NCBI RefSeq assembly: GCF_001887355.1
Contig: NZ_MPIN01000003.1
Location: forward strand, 1 to 64,000
Direction: 5' to 3'
Length of the DNA stretch: 64,000 nucleotides
Source of the DNA: Cystobacter ferrugineus
GTDB taxonomy: Bacteria > Myxococcota > Myxococcia > Myxococcales > Myxococcaceae
The notes under the pieces are model-generated. The model was not told the origin of the DNA, ran no database searches, and saw only the letters and a list, made by a program, of their open reading frames with translations. Shown here one piece after another: positions 1-9,004 of this stretch. The translations under genes and the position numbers were made by a program. Every line of letters begins with the position of its first letter. Within the stretch, counting starts at the first letter, position 1.

Positions 1-808
1 GGGCCCGCTCCACCTCGTGCGCGGCCTCCTGGTAGGGCGCGGGCAACTGCTTCCACCGCGCGGACAATTCGCTGTACCGCCCGCCGTCACTCGTCGGGCT
101 GGTGGCGAGCGCATCCCGGGCCGCGCGGCCCAGTCCCCGCAGCACGTCACGGGGCCGCTCGGCCCGCTCCGGATGGGCCGACAGCGGCAGGCCTCGCAGC
201 TCCAGCTCCTCGCGCACGGTGGGCATGAGCCCCAGCGTCTGCCCCAACTGCTTGTCCCGGGCCAGCAGGCGCAGCAGCGCGCCCACCTCGTCGTCATGCG
301 CCGTGTGCAGCACGAAGAGGGCGAACACCTCCGCGTGGTAGTGCCCATAGCGCTCGGTGACCTCGAGCAGGAAGGCGGCGCGCTTGCGGGTGAGGATGTC
401 GGCGGCGTCCGCGCGCACGGGCCCCAGGGCCCCCAGCCGCACGGCGCTCCAGCCATCCAGTGCCTCCACCAGCCGGGGCATGTCCACGCGCTCCTGCAAC
501 GCCACGTAGTCGCCGGGCGAGGCACATCGCAGGAAGGGGGCCAGCAACGCCTCGGCATCACCCGAGGCCAGGTCGGGCCACCCCGGAGGCACGGCCTGCT
601 CTCCACACGCGAGTGCCTCTCCCAAGGAGGCGCCGGACCCGCCTGTCCCCTCGGCCAGGACACTCGGCGGGGAGATCCGCCAACCCCCCGTGCGCTGGCG
701 CAACGCCGGGCCGCCGAGTGGAGCGCTCGCGGCACATCCCGCCAGCACGACGAGGGCCAGGAGCAGCAACGGCCCCCCGCGCCCTCGCGTCGTGACAGAA
801 GCCCTCAC
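1..808 (-). CDS. Predicted lipoprotein, cut by the left window edge
   Basis: I do not recognise the family. Reading leftward from a GTG at 808, the protein opens with Arg residues, a Leu/Val-rich stretch and an LAGC lipobox with the Cys near residue 25, so it should be a lipid-anchored envelope protein. About 269 codons are visible and the frame is still open at base 1, so the C-terminus is missing. The visible part is mostly helical, with acidic and Arg-rich segments and no catalytic motif I can name. It starts 18 bp after the stop of the 2OG-oxygenase-like gene and is probably the last visible member of the chemosensory transcript. The GTG start is chosen because it places a signal peptide directly at the N-terminus; no strong ribosome site is evident. 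Confidence 0.75.
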   Translation of the reverse strand, partial: MRASVTTRGRGGPLLLLALVVLAGCAASAPLGGPALRQRTGGWRISPPSVLAEGTGGSGASLGEALACGEQAVPPGWPDLASGDAEALLAPFLRCASPGDYVALQERVDMPRLVEALDGWSAVRLGALGPVRADAADILTRKRAAFLLEVTERYGHYHAEVFALFVLHTAHDDEVGALLRLLARDKQLGQTLGLMPTVREELELRGLPLSAHPERAERPRDVLRGLGRAARDALATSPTSDGGRYSELSARWKQLPAPYQEAAHEVERA

Positions 809-826
809 GGGCACCCCGAGGACACT

Positions 827-1630
827 TCAGCGCCGCAGCAGCACGGAGGCGGCCGACACGGGGGGCGGCTCGACGGCGGTGCCCTTGCGGCGCTGCGCGG
901 GCGCGTCCAGGAAGGTGCCGAGCAGCACCCAGCGCCGTGCGTCCTCGTCGCGACCCGGCCGGGCCATGAGCGGCGTGGTGTAGTGCCAGAAGGGCAGCCG
1001 GTACACGGTGATGCCGCCCAGCGTGTTCACGCTCTTCATCTCCGAGAAGTGTCCCTGCTTGGAGTAGATGAGCCACTGGTGCGCCACGGCGGGCGTGGCG
1101 AACGTGAGGTGCATGTCCACGTAGCCGTCGCGCGCTTCCTCGTCCTCGGGGTGGTGATCGTTGTGCGGCCCCGCGTAGTCCCCCGGGCCGTAGCACAGCA
1201 CCTGGATGCCCCACTTGCGCCGCAACGGGCGGCCACTCACCGCCGCCGCGAACGCCGCGAAGCTGTCCGAGCGCATCATCTCCACCAGCCCCACCCGCTC
1301 CGCGGCCGCATACGAGCGCGAGCGCCGGCTCTCCAACATCGCCGTGCGCACCCGCACCGTCTTGGGCAGCAGCTCCTCGTAGTTCTCCGTCATCCCGAGG
1401 ATGCTCTCGGGGGGGATGGGGTCCTCCATGGGCGAGAGCGTGTCCGGCAGCGCCGCCTCCAGCGCGTCCCGACATGCCGCCGCCTTGTGTGCGTCGATCA
1501 CCCCACTGAGCGCCACGAAGCGCTGGCCCGGCTTGAGGAGCGCGCTGCACGCCTCATTGTCACGGCCCTCCAGGATGCGCCGCCCCCGGGGCGTGAGCAG
1601 ATCCGCGAACTGCGCGGGAAAGGTCTTCAT
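827..1630 (-). CDS. 2OG-Fe(II) oxygenase-like protein, 267 aa
   Basis: The ATG at 1630 overlaps the cheB stop by 4 bp (ATGA), which fixes the start and suggests translational coupling. The central part carries an HND (H-x-D) pair in a GPHNDHHP segment, and about 55 residues later an FWHYTTPL segment with a second His. A trailing Arg (RRWVLLGTF) follows. This H-x-D...H...R order is that of the double-stranded beta-helix of 2-oxoglutarate/Fe(II) dioxygenases and prolyl-hydroxylase-like proteins. The N-terminal ~90 residues are not recognisable. The substrate is unknown. Its place at the end of a chemosensory operon makes a protein-modifying role imaginable, but nothing in the sequence shows it. 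An alternative is a non-catalytic cupin-like fold. Confidence 0.7.
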   Translation of the reverse strand: MKTFPAQFADLLTPRGRRILEGRDNEACSALLKPGQRFVALSGVIDAHKAAACRDALEAALPDTLSPMEDPIPPESILGMTENYEELLPKTVRVRTAMLESRRSRSYAAAERVGLVEMMRSDSFAAFAAAVSGRPLRRKWGIQVLCYGPGDYAGPHNDHHPEDEEARDGYVDMHLTFATPAVAHQWLIYSKQGHFSEMKSVNTLGGITVYRLPFWHYTTPLMARPGRDEDARRWVLLGTFLDAPAQRRKGTAVEPPPVSAASVLLRR

Positions 1631-2664
1631 GTCACCCGTCTCTTCCGTGCCAGCTCCACCAGCGCCGGGCCAATCTCCCCCAGCGGCAGCACCCGGCTCA
1701 CCGCGCCGGTGGCCACCGCTTCCTGGGGCATTCCGTAGATGACCGCCGTGCGCTCCGACTCCGCCCACACCTCGCCGCCCGCCTTCCGGATGCTCTTGGC
1801 GCCCAGGGCTCCGTCCGAGCCCATGCCCGTCAGTACCACACCCACCGCCTTGGAACCGAACACCTCGGCCAGGCTCATGAAGAGCCGGTCCACCGAGGGC
1901 GCGTGCTTGTCCTGCATCGTCGGCGGTGGTGTCCCGAGCGTGTACTGCCCGCCCTGCCGGTACACCACGAGCTGCCGTCCACCCGGGGCGATGAAGACAT
2001 GGCCCGGCTGGAGCGTGTCGCCCTCCTGCGCCTCGCGTACCGTGAAGGGGCCCAGCCGATCCAGGCGATCGGCGAAGGCGCGGGTGAACTGCTTGGGCAT
2101 GTGCTGGCACACCAGCAGGCTCATCGAGGGCTCGGGCGCGAGCGACTCCAACAGCCGCTGCACCGCGGGCGGTCCACCCGTGGAGGCGCCCACGCCCACC
2201 ACGAACGAGGGCTCCAGGGGAATGACGCGCTGACGGCGCACCACGGGCTGCAGCTCCGCGCGCACCCGCCGCGCGGCGTGGACCTTCTCGTGCAACTCCC
2301 GACGCAGCCGCTCCAGCGCGTCGGGCGTGGGCTTGGAGGGCTTGGCGATGAAGTCGAAGGCCCCCAGCTCCAGCGCCTTGAACACGTCCGCCTTGTGCGC
2401 GTAGCTGGAGATGACGATGACGGGCGTGGGCGCGGCGCTCTTGAGCAGGCGCAGGAAGGAGTAGCCGCCCAGCCGCGGCATCTCCAGATCCAACGTCACC
2501 ACGTCCGGGTGCAGCGCCATCACCTGGCGCAGGCCCTCGTTGCCATCGGCGGCGGTGCTCACCACGCGCACGTCCGGCGAGGACTCCAGCAGCTCCGTCA
2601 ACAGCCGGCGGTTGGGTGCCGAGTCGTCCACCACCAACACCTTCAGGGGTTCCTCGGCGCTCAT
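1627..2664 (-). CDS. cheB: Chemotaxis response regulator/protein-glutamate methylesterase CheB
   Basis: CheB removes methyl groups from (or deamidates) glutamate/glutamine residues of chemoreceptors during adaptation. The 345-aa protein has an N-terminal receiver domain (VLVVDD near residue 9, acceptor Asp in the TLDLEMP segment, Lys in FIAKPS) and a C-terminal methylesterase domain. The catalytic triad is visible: Ser in GVGASTGG, His in CQHMPKQF, and Asp in LTGMGSDG. Length and domain order are normal. It overlaps cheR upstream (2661-2664) and the oxygenase-like gene downstream (1627-1630), each by 4 bp, so it sits inside one tightly coupled operon with cheA, cheW and cheY. Phosphorylation by the neighbouring CheA is expected from the family. 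Confidence 0.95.
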   Translation of the reverse strand: MSAEEPLKVLVVDDSAPNRRLLTELLESSPDVRVVSTAADGNEGLRQVMALHPDVVTLDLEMPRLGGYSFLRLLKSAAPTPVIVISSYAHKADVFKALELGAFDFIAKPSKPTPDALERLRRELHEKVHAARRVRAELQPVVRRQRVIPLEPSFVVGVGASTGGPPAVQRLLESLAPEPSMSLLVCQHMPKQFTRAFADRLDRLGPFTVREAQEGDTLQPGHVFIAPGGRQLVVYRQGGQYTLGTPPPTMQDKHAPSVDRLFMSLAEVFGSKAVGVVLTGMGSDGALGAKSIRKAGGEVWAESERTAVIYGMPQEAVATGAVSRVLPLGEIGPALVELARKRRVT

Positions 2665-3533
2665 GTGCCCCCTCCCCCGCCCAGCTCGGGCCGGCGGTAG
2701 ACGAGATCCCCGCGCAGGTGCACCAGTTCGAAGTCGGCGCTCAGGTTGATGAGGTTCTCCGAGTGCCCCAGCATGAGGTAGCCGCCGGGCACCAGCTTGT
2801 CGTAGAGCAGCCGCAGCACGCGCTGGCGCGCGGGCGCGTCGAAGTAGATGAGCACGTTGCGGCAGAAGACGGCGTCCACGCGCGAGGTCAGTGGGACGGT
2901 GTCCACGTCACGCAGGTTGTGGTGCCCGAAGGACACCATGGCGCGGATGTCGTCGCGCACGCGCACGCGGTTGGGCCCCACGTGGACGAAGTAGCGCGCG
3001 AGCTTGTCCGGAGACGTGGAGCGCAGGGCACTCGGGCCGTACTCGCCCAGGCGCGCCACGGAGAGCACCCGGCGGGAGATGTCCGTGCCGTACACCTCGA
3101 GATCCCACCCCTCGAAGCGTCCGCTCTCCAGCAGGAGCATGGCCACGGTGTAGGCCTCTTCCCCGGACGAGCAGCCCGCGGACCAGATGCGCAGGCGCCG
3201 CGTGCGCGCGTTGCGGCGCTCGAGCACCGGCAACACCTCCTCGGAGAAGGCCTTGAGCTGGCGCGGCTCGCGGAAGAAGTACGTCTCGTGGGTGGTGAGC
3301 GCCTCGACGGCCGTCTCCAGCTCGGAGCGGCGCTGGGCGTCGAAGCGCAGGTAGCGGTAGTAGGTGCTGAAGTCCGTCAGGCCCAGGGCTTCCAGCCGGG
3401 GCCACAACCGGCGCTCCATGACGTACTTCATGTCGTCGCGGACCAGGATGCCGCAATAGGCGTAGACGAAGTCCCGCAACAGGCGGAACTCCTCCGCGGT
3501 CATCTCCGGCCTGCCTGTATCGAAAGGCATCAC
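2661..3533 (-). CDS. cheR: Chemotaxis protein methyltransferase CheR
   Basis: CheR transfers methyl groups from S-adenosylmethionine to receptor glutamates and is the adaptation partner of CheB. The 290-aa protein has the N-terminal helical CheR domain, then the SAM-binding domain with SAGCSSGEEAYT, a DISRRVLSVARLGEY segment and FCRNVLIYFD, all family hallmarks. There are no TPR repeats or C-terminal extension. It begins 23 bp after the HEAT-repeat gene and overlaps cheB by 4 bp. The first codons offer two ATGs (MMPFDTGRPEM); the outermost is kept because it lies closest to the upstream gene. Confidence 0.95.
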   Translation of the reverse strand: MMPFDTGRPEMTAEEFRLLRDFVYAYCGILVRDDMKYVMERRLWPRLEALGLTDFSTYYRYLRFDAQRRSELETAVEALTTHETYFFREPRQLKAFSEEVLPVLERRNARTRRLRIWSAGCSSGEEAYTVAMLLLESGRFEGWDLEVYGTDISRRVLSVARLGEYGPSALRSTSPDKLARYFVHVGPNRVRVRDDIRAMVSFGHHNLRDVDTVPLTSRVDAVFCRNVLIYFDAPARQRVLRLLYDKLVPGGYLMLGHSENLINLSADFELVHLRGDLVYRRPELGGGGGT

Positions 3534-3556
3534 CCGCGCGGCCCTCCCCCCTTCAC

Positions 3557-5536
3557 TCAGCGTCCCGACAGCCGTTCCACCGCGTCCACCAGCGCCCGGC
3601 GCGCCAGCGCATCCGTCTCGGACAGCAGCGCGTTCAACAGCGGAGGCAGCAGCCGCTCCTCGCGGGAGTCCGCCAGCACCCGGGCCGCCGCGGCGCGCAC
3701 GTCCCAGTGGGCATGGTCGAGCAGGCCCAGCGCCAGGGCCTCGCCGCCCCCGGAGGCCGCGCCCGCCAGCAGCGCCGCCTTCACCACCTCGTGGTCCTCA
3801 TGTCCTACCGCCTGTTGGATGACCTCGTCGCGCAGCACGCCCAGCCGGGCCAGCGAGCGCACCGCCCGGAAGGCGATGGCCCCATCCGGATGCCGCACCA
3901 AGGCCTCCAGGTCGGCCGCGAGCGCCACCGCGCCGCACTCGCCCACCGCTTCCAGGGCGGCCAGTCGCACCTCCAACGCGTCATCGGCCAGGGCCCGTTG
4001 CAGCAGCGGCGCCAGGGAGACATCCCCCACCTGGCCGAGCACCCGCACCGCGGCGGCACGCACCCGGGGCGCCTCGTCCACCAGCGCCACGCGCGCCAGC
4101 TCCAGGCCCCCGGAGGGGTCCACCGCGGCGAGCACCTCCACGGCGGTGGCGCGCAGGGGCACGGACGCTTCCCGGGCGATGCGCCGCACCAGGGGGAGCT
4201 GGGAGGTGCCGCCCACGCGCACCAGGGCGTTGAGCACCACGGGCTCCGCCCCCCGCTCCAGGGACGTCTGCAGCGCCTGGAGCACCTGCGCACGAAAGCC
4301 CGCCGACAGCGCCACCAGGGCGCGAGCGGCCACCCCGGCGAGCTCCGGAATGGACAGGAAGCCCGCCAGCGGCTCCACGGCGTCCAGCGCGCCCGTGCGT
4401 CCGAGCGCCCGCGCCGCCACGCCCTTCAAGTCCACCTCGCCCCAGTCGAGCATCTGGACGAGCTCGGGCACGAAGGACGGGTCCACCATGTCCACCAGGA
4501 CCTGTCCGGCCGCCTCGCGCGCCGGGAGGGACAGCCGGTCCATGCTCGCGAGCAGCTCGCGTCCCGTCTCCGGGCCGAAGCACGCGAGCGTGCGCATGAC
4601 CTCGGGCACCAGCCGCTCCTCCTGGGCCACCTCCGCCACCAGGGGCGCCAGCCGGGGCTCGCGCAGGGCCGCCGCGGCGACGAGCGCGCCGGTCTTCACC
4701 TCGATGTCTCCGGACTCCAGCGCGCTGGCCACCCAGCTCACCGCCCCGAGCAACCGCCGGAGCGCCTCGCCCACGGCCGCGTACATCGCGGGGCGCCCGC
4801 CATCCGCCATCCGCGCGGAGTGCTGGCCGAGCGCCACGAGCGCCGCCTCCCGGGTGGAACGAGACTCGGACGCCGCCAGGCCCCGGCACACCAGCGCCAC
4901 GACCTCGGGGCGCTCGATGAGGCCCAGCACCCGGTAGGCGCTGCGCTTGAGCAGGGGGTTGTTGAGCAGGGGCACCACCTCGGCGAGCGGAGGCGGATGG
5001 CGCAGCGCCGCGAGCGACTCCAGGGCGCTCAGGCGCAAGAGGGGCTCGGGATTGGACAGCACGCGCTCGAGCGCGAACGCCGCGCCACGTCCTCCCACCC
5101 GGCCCAGGGCCTCCGCCGCCGCCACCCGGACGTTGAGATCCCCGTCCTCCAGCAGCACGGCCACCAGCGCGCCTTCCGCTTCCGGCAGCGCGAGCTGGCC
5201 GAGGATGTCCGCGGCGAACTTGCGCTGATCCGGATCCGCGTGCCCGAGCAGGTGCACCAGGGGATGCACCGCCGAGGCGCCCATGCCCGAGAGCGCCTCC
5301 GCCGCGGCGTTGCGCGCGCCCGTCTCGTCGCGCTCGCCCAGCACGGCGATGAGCCGCTCCACCACGGCCCCGCGCTCCGGCAGCCGCACGAGCCCATCGG
5401 CCGCCGCGCGGCGCACCCGCCAGCTCTCGTCGTGCAGGCCGGTCACGAGCTCCTCTCGGGCTTCCGGGCGCGACACGTCCAGATCCAGCAGGGCCCGGTA
5501 ACGCACCTCCTCGGCGTTCCGCCCCTCCTCGCTCAT
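3557..5536 (-). CDS. HEAT-repeat (PBS-lyase-type) protein in the che operon, 659 aa
   Basis: Almost the entire protein is built from about 20 helical repeats of 30-35 residues with the pattern D...VR..AA.AL..LG, the HEAT/PBS-lyase-like type. No enzyme motif, signal peptide or membrane segment is seen, so it should be a curved cytoplasmic scaffold for protein-protein contacts. It overlaps cheW by 4 bp (5533-5536) and precedes cheR by 23 bp, so it is made together with the signalling array. HEAT-like proteins occur in some Myxococcus chemosensory clusters, where they modify the output of the pathway. That this one binds CheA, CheW or CheR is inference from position. Codon use matches its neighbours. 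Confidence 0.88.
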   Translation of the reverse strand: MSEEGRNAEEVRYRALLDLDVSRPEAREELVTGLHDESWRVRRAAADGLVRLPERGAVVERLIAVLGERDETGARNAAAEALSGMGASAVHPLVHLLGHADPDQRKFAADILGQLALPEAEGALVAVLLEDGDLNVRVAAAEALGRVGGRGAAFALERVLSNPEPLLRLSALESLAALRHPPPLAEVVPLLNNPLLKRSAYRVLGLIERPEVVALVCRGLAASESRSTREAALVALGQHSARMADGGRPAMYAAVGEALRRLLGAVSWVASALESGDIEVKTGALVAAAALREPRLAPLVAEVAQEERLVPEVMRTLACFGPETGRELLASMDRLSLPAREAAGQVLVDMVDPSFVPELVQMLDWGEVDLKGVAARALGRTGALDAVEPLAGFLSIPELAGVAARALVALSAGFRAQVLQALQTSLERGAEPVVLNALVRVGGTSQLPLVRRIAREASVPLRATAVEVLAAVDPSGGLELARVALVDEAPRVRAAAVRVLGQVGDVSLAPLLQRALADDALEVRLAALEAVGECGAVALAADLEALVRHPDGAIAFRAVRSLARLGVLRDEVIQQAVGHEDHEVVKAALLAGAASGGGEALALGLLDHAHWDVRAAAARVLADSREERLLPPLLNALLSETDALARRALVDAVERLSGR

Positions 5537-6114
5537 CCGTTCACCCTTCGGTTGGGGTTGGAGTTGGAGTGGGAGTTGGATTCGGCCAGCATCTCCGCCA
5601 GCAGCAGGGCCTTCACGTCCAGCAGCAGCCTGAGGCGCTCGCTCCCGGGCGCCGAGGCGTCGCGGCCCTCCGGCGCACCATAGACACCCACCACGAAGGG
5701 CGCCGGGCCCACCGCGCCGAGCGCGGGTTTGATGTCACTTCTGCGCAGCCGCACCACCTCGGACACGCGGTCCACGGTGAAGGCCACGCGCCGGCGACCC
5801 AACCAGCACACCAGCAGCCGCGTCTTGGGGGTGTCCACCGGCGAGGACAGGCCGATCAGCCGCTTGCGCAGGTCCACCACCGGGAGGATGGCGCCGCGCA
5901 GCCGGATGACGCCCTCGATGAAGGAGGGGGCGCCGCGCAGGGGCGTGAGGCGCTGGGGCTGGAGGATCTCCTCCACCCGCATGATGTCCACGGCGTATTC
6001 CTCGGTGCCCACGAAGAAGGCGCACAACTGCACGAGCGGATCCCGCTCCGCCGCGGCCTCTTCCTCGGCGCGCGATTGCGTCACGCGGGTGAGGACGTTG
6101 ATTCGCTGTCTCAT
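5533..6114 (-). CDS. cheW: CheW-like coupling protein, first of two
   Basis: CheW couples receptors to the CheA kinase. The 193-aa protein has the CheW fold: a C.F.VG.EEYAVDI segment, then a GVIRLRGAILPVVDLR core typical of the family, then a VDRVSEVVRLR segment. The last ~15 residues are a Ser/Asn-rich tail (SNSHSNSNPNRR), unusual for CheW and probably disordered. It overlaps the second cheW by 4 bp upstream (6111-6114) and the HEAT gene by 4 bp downstream. Two different CheW proteins in one operon suggest either two receptor classes or an alternating array architecture; the sequence does not decide. Confidence 0.93.
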   Translation of the reverse strand: MRQRINVLTRVTQSRAEEEAAAERDPLVQLCAFFVGTEEYAVDIMRVEEILQPQRLTPLRGAPSFIEGVIRLRGAILPVVDLRKRLIGLSSPVDTPKTRLLVCWLGRRRVAFTVDRVSEVVRLRRSDIKPALGAVGPAPFVVGVYGAPEGRDASAPGSERLRLLLDVKALLLAEMLAESNSHSNSNPNRRVNG

Positions 6115-6677
6115 GAAAGGGCCTGCCAGAGATCGAGCAGAATGAAGAGTTCCTGTTTGCGCCGTCCGAGCCCCACCACGCAGTCACGCTCTCCGCCGCC
6201 CACGCCGGGCGGGGCCAGCTCCAGCATCGAGGGACGCAGGCGCACCACCTCGTTGACGGCGTCCACCCAGATGCCGGCGAGCCCGTCGGAGGCCTGCACG
6301 ACGATGATGCGCGTGCCACGCGGAGGCGTCACGGTGGCGTCCGGGCCGGCCACCAGGGGGGCATTGTCGGCCAGGCGCAACTTCACCTTGATGTCGTAGA
6401 CGGGCAGCACCTCGCCGCGCAGGTACATGACGCCCAGCAGGTTGGGCGCGGCGCGAGGCACCTCGGTCAGGGGCGGCACCTTGACGATCTCCCGCACGCC
6501 GTGGATGGGGACCGCGTAGAGCTCGCCCTCCAGTTGGAAGGCCAGATACTCCTCGGGCACCTCTTCGGCGACGGGCTCGAGCGACTCATCGGTCCCGGCC
6601 ACCACTTCCTGGATGAGGCCCACGTCCTCATCGGGGCGGTAGAAGAAGCTGTCGAGCAGGACGGACAAGGAAGGCAC
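6111..6677 (-). CDS. cheW: CheW-like coupling protein, second of two
   Basis: This 188-aa protein has an acidic N-terminal leader of ~50 residues (DEDVGLIQEV...EEVPEEY) and then a complete CheW domain: YLAFQLEGELYAVPI, LLGVMYLRGEVLPVYDIK, and a VDAVNEVVRLR segment. I place the start at the GTG at 6677, 38 bp after the cheA stop. A longer open frame exists upstream but runs antisense to nothing useful and overlaps cheA out of frame. The acidic leader is absent from the other CheW and may bind a specific partner. It is followed by the first cheW with a 4-bp overlap. Confidence 0.88.
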   Translation of the reverse strand: MPSLSVLLDSFFYRPDEDVGLIQEVVAGTDESLEPVAEEVPEEYLAFQLEGELYAVPIHGVREIVKVPPLTEVPRAAPNLLGVMYLRGEVLPVYDIKVKLRLADNAPLVAGPDATVTPPRGTRIIVVQASDGLAGIWVDAVNEVVRLRPSMLELAPPGVGGGERDCVVGLGRRKQELFILLDLWQALS

Positions 6678-6715
6678 GGCGCCCAGAATAGCAGGCCCAC
6701 GGCCCCGGGAGCGAT

Positions 6716-9004
6716 TCAGGCCCGGCGGCGCTCGGAGCTCATTCCCTCTTCGAGCAGGGCGCCCACATCCAGCACCAGCACGGTGCGCCGGTTGGCCAGG
6801 TCGGCGGCACCGGAGATCCCCCGCACGCCCTGCAGGCGTCCACCCAGCGACTTGACGACGATGTCCTGCTGGCCCTGGAGCTCGTCCACGGCGATGCCCA
6901 GGCGCTCCTGGGCCAGCCCCGCCACCACCACGAAGTAGCGATCCGTGGGACGCTCGGGGTGGTTGAACACCCGTGCCAGGCGCATGAGCGGCAGCGTGGT
7001 GCCTCGCAGGTCCAACACCTCGCGCCGCTCCACGGTACGGATCTCCGCCGGCTTGACGGAGAGGATCTCCAGCACGCTGTTGAGGGGCACGGCGTAGGTG
7101 CGCCCGCTCACCCCCACGACGAGCGCGCGGATGATGGCGAGCGTGACGGGCAGCGTGATGTGGAAGGCGGTGCCCATCCCGCGCTCGCTCCACACGTCGA
7201 TGATGCCGGACAGGTTGCCGATGTTGTTCTTCACCACGTCCAGGCCCACGCCCCGGCCCGACAGCTCGGACACGCTGCGCGCCGTGGAGAAGCCCGGCAG
7301 GAAGATGAGGTTGAGCAGCTCGCGCCGGCTCATCTCGCGCGCCTGCGCCTCGGTGATGAGGCCCTTGCGCAGCGCGAGCTCCCGCACCCCCACTTCGTCG
7401 ATGCCCGCCCCGTCGTCACTCACCTTGATGAGGACGTGGTTGCCCTTCTGCTCGGCCTGCAGCGACACCCGGGCCCGCCGCGGCTTGCCCGCCGCCAGCC
7501 GGGCCTCGGGCGACTCGGCGCCGTGGTCGATGGCGTTGCGGATGATGTGCATGAGCGGATCGCTCAGCTCCTCGACGATGAGCTTGTCCAGCTCCACGTC
7601 GCCGCCGCCAATGATGAAGTCGATCTCCTTGCCCACCTCGCGCGCGATGCGGCGCACCAGCCGGGCCAGCCGGTCGAACACCTGGCCCACCGGCACCATG
7701 CGCGCCTCGAGCAGGCCCTCCTGGAGCGCGTCCAGCTTGCGCTCGAGCTGCCGCGTCTCGCGCGAGAGATCCTGGCCCCACATCTTGGAGAGCGTCACCC
7801 CGGCATCCACCCGGGCGCTCTCCGCCATGCGCTGCAGGTTCGCCTTGATGAGCAGCAGCTCGCCCACGGTGTTCATCAGCGCGTCCAGGCGGCTGATGTC
7901 CACGCGCACCGTCTGCGTCAGGCTGCGCGCCGACTCGCTCTCCGCCTTGGGACCGCGCGGCGTCACCGGCTCCTCGGTCAGCGTGCGCACCGCGGGCAGG
8001 GAGGAGGTGTCGGACGCGGGCTGCGCCGGAAGGACCGGCTCGATGGCGCGCAGGGAGGTGGCCTTCACCAGAGGAGGGTCCGCGGGCGCCGCGGCCTCCG
8101 CCGGCGTGGGCGTCCCGGCCCCCGTCTTGGGCGCGCGAGACTTGCGCCGGGTCGTCTTCTTCGCCGCGGGCGCCTCGGCGGATGGGGGCGCGAGGGCGAG
8201 TGGCGCGGCCGGCATCTCCGGGGTGGGCTCGGCCGGGGCCGGGGACGCGGAGCTCGGACGGACGGCGAGCGCGAAGAGCTGCGCGGGCGTGCCTTGCAGC
8301 TTCGCCGCCAGCTCCGCTTCGGACACCCGGGAGCCGAAGATGAGATCGAACGCGATGCCCGACAGGCCCCCGGGCTCCGACGAGGGCAACGTGCTGACGA
8401 CCTCGCCCAGGGGCTTGAGGCGCACGTTGAGATCGGTGAGCCCGGTGTCGAAGTCGGACAGATCGAACGCGGCCCGGATGCGGAAGAGCGCCACGCCCCG
8501 GCGCACGTTCTCGCGCAGGCGGTGCTCCTCGTACTCGGTGAAGACGGAGCGCACCTGCGGGTCCAACTCCAGCCGATCGAGCGGATCCTCATCGGCCGCG
8601 GACGAGGCGGAGCCCAGGTTGGCCAGGCGCTCGCCCAGCACCTTCACGCGCTCGTTCAGGGCGTCCGAGGACTCCTCGCGCGCGGCCTCCCCCAGGAGCG
8701 CCTGGAGCACGTCCAACGACTCGATGAGCAGGTCGAGCACCTGATCATCCAGCGAGATCCGGCCCAGCCGCAGCCGATCCAGCAGATCCTCGGACTGGTG
8801 GGCGAGCTTCGCGATGCGCTCCTGGCCGAAGAGCGCCGCCAGTCCCTTGAGCGAGTGCGCCGCCCGGAAGATGCCGTTGATGATGTCGGGCTCGGGTTCC
8901 ACCCCGCGCTGTTGATCCAGCACGAGCAGTTCCTTGCCCAACGACTCGAGGATTTCCGTTCCCTCGGCGACGAACTCCGCCAGGGCCTTACCCGCGGCGT
9001 TCAC
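6716..9004 (-). CDS. cheA: Chemotaxis histidine kinase CheA
   Basis: CheA autophosphorylates on a histidine and passes the phosphate to CheY and CheB. The 762-aa protein starts with an HPt (P1) domain with RAAHSLKG, His at about residue 50. Next comes a middle region, then a Pro/Ala/Lys-rich linker, then the dimerisation domain (LDALMNTVGELLLIK). The ATP-binding domain follows, with an N-box around IRNAIDHG, SDDGAGID and SGRGVGLDVVK, and last a CheW-like regulatory domain. No receiver domain is fused. The GTG start at 9004 overlaps the cheY stop in a GTGA, which fixes the start. It is the kinase for the whole operon. Confidence 0.95.
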   Translation of the reverse strand: MNAAGKALAEFVAEGTEILESLGKELLVLDQQRGVEPEPDIINGIFRAAHSLKGLAALFGQERIAKLAHQSEDLLDRLRLGRISLDDQVLDLLIESLDVLQALLGEAAREESSDALNERVKVLGERLANLGSASSAADEDPLDRLELDPQVRSVFTEYEEHRLRENVRRGVALFRIRAAFDLSDFDTGLTDLNVRLKPLGEVVSTLPSSEPGGLSGIAFDLIFGSRVSEAELAAKLQGTPAQLFALAVRPSSASPAPAEPTPEMPAAPLALAPPSAEAPAAKKTTRRKSRAPKTGAGTPTPAEAAAPADPPLVKATSLRAIEPVLPAQPASDTSSLPAVRTLTEEPVTPRGPKAESESARSLTQTVRVDISRLDALMNTVGELLLIKANLQRMAESARVDAGVTLSKMWGQDLSRETRQLERKLDALQEGLLEARMVPVGQVFDRLARLVRRIAREVGKEIDFIIGGGDVELDKLIVEELSDPLMHIIRNAIDHGAESPEARLAAGKPRRARVSLQAEQKGNHVLIKVSDDGAGIDEVGVRELALRKGLITEAQAREMSRRELLNLIFLPGFSTARSVSELSGRGVGLDVVKNNIGNLSGIIDVWSERGMGTAFHITLPVTLAIIRALVVGVSGRTYAVPLNSVLEILSVKPAEIRTVERREVLDLRGTTLPLMRLARVFNHPERPTDRYFVVVAGLAQERLGIAVDELQGQQDIVVKSLGGRLQGVRGISGAADLANRRTVLVLDVGALLEEGMSSERRRA

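Noticed and set aside
17-1738. Very long open frame on the plus strand, and similar ones opposite most genes
   Set aside because: Composition is His/Arg/Gln/Gly-rich without motifs, and it is antisense to genes with clear families (cheB, the oxygenase-like gene, the lipoprotein). Such frames arise from high GC at third positions.
6677-7193. N-terminal extension of the second cheW
   Set aside because: The extension overlaps cheA in another frame and is Arg/Gly/Ala-rich with no CheW homology; the GTG at 6677 is sufficient.
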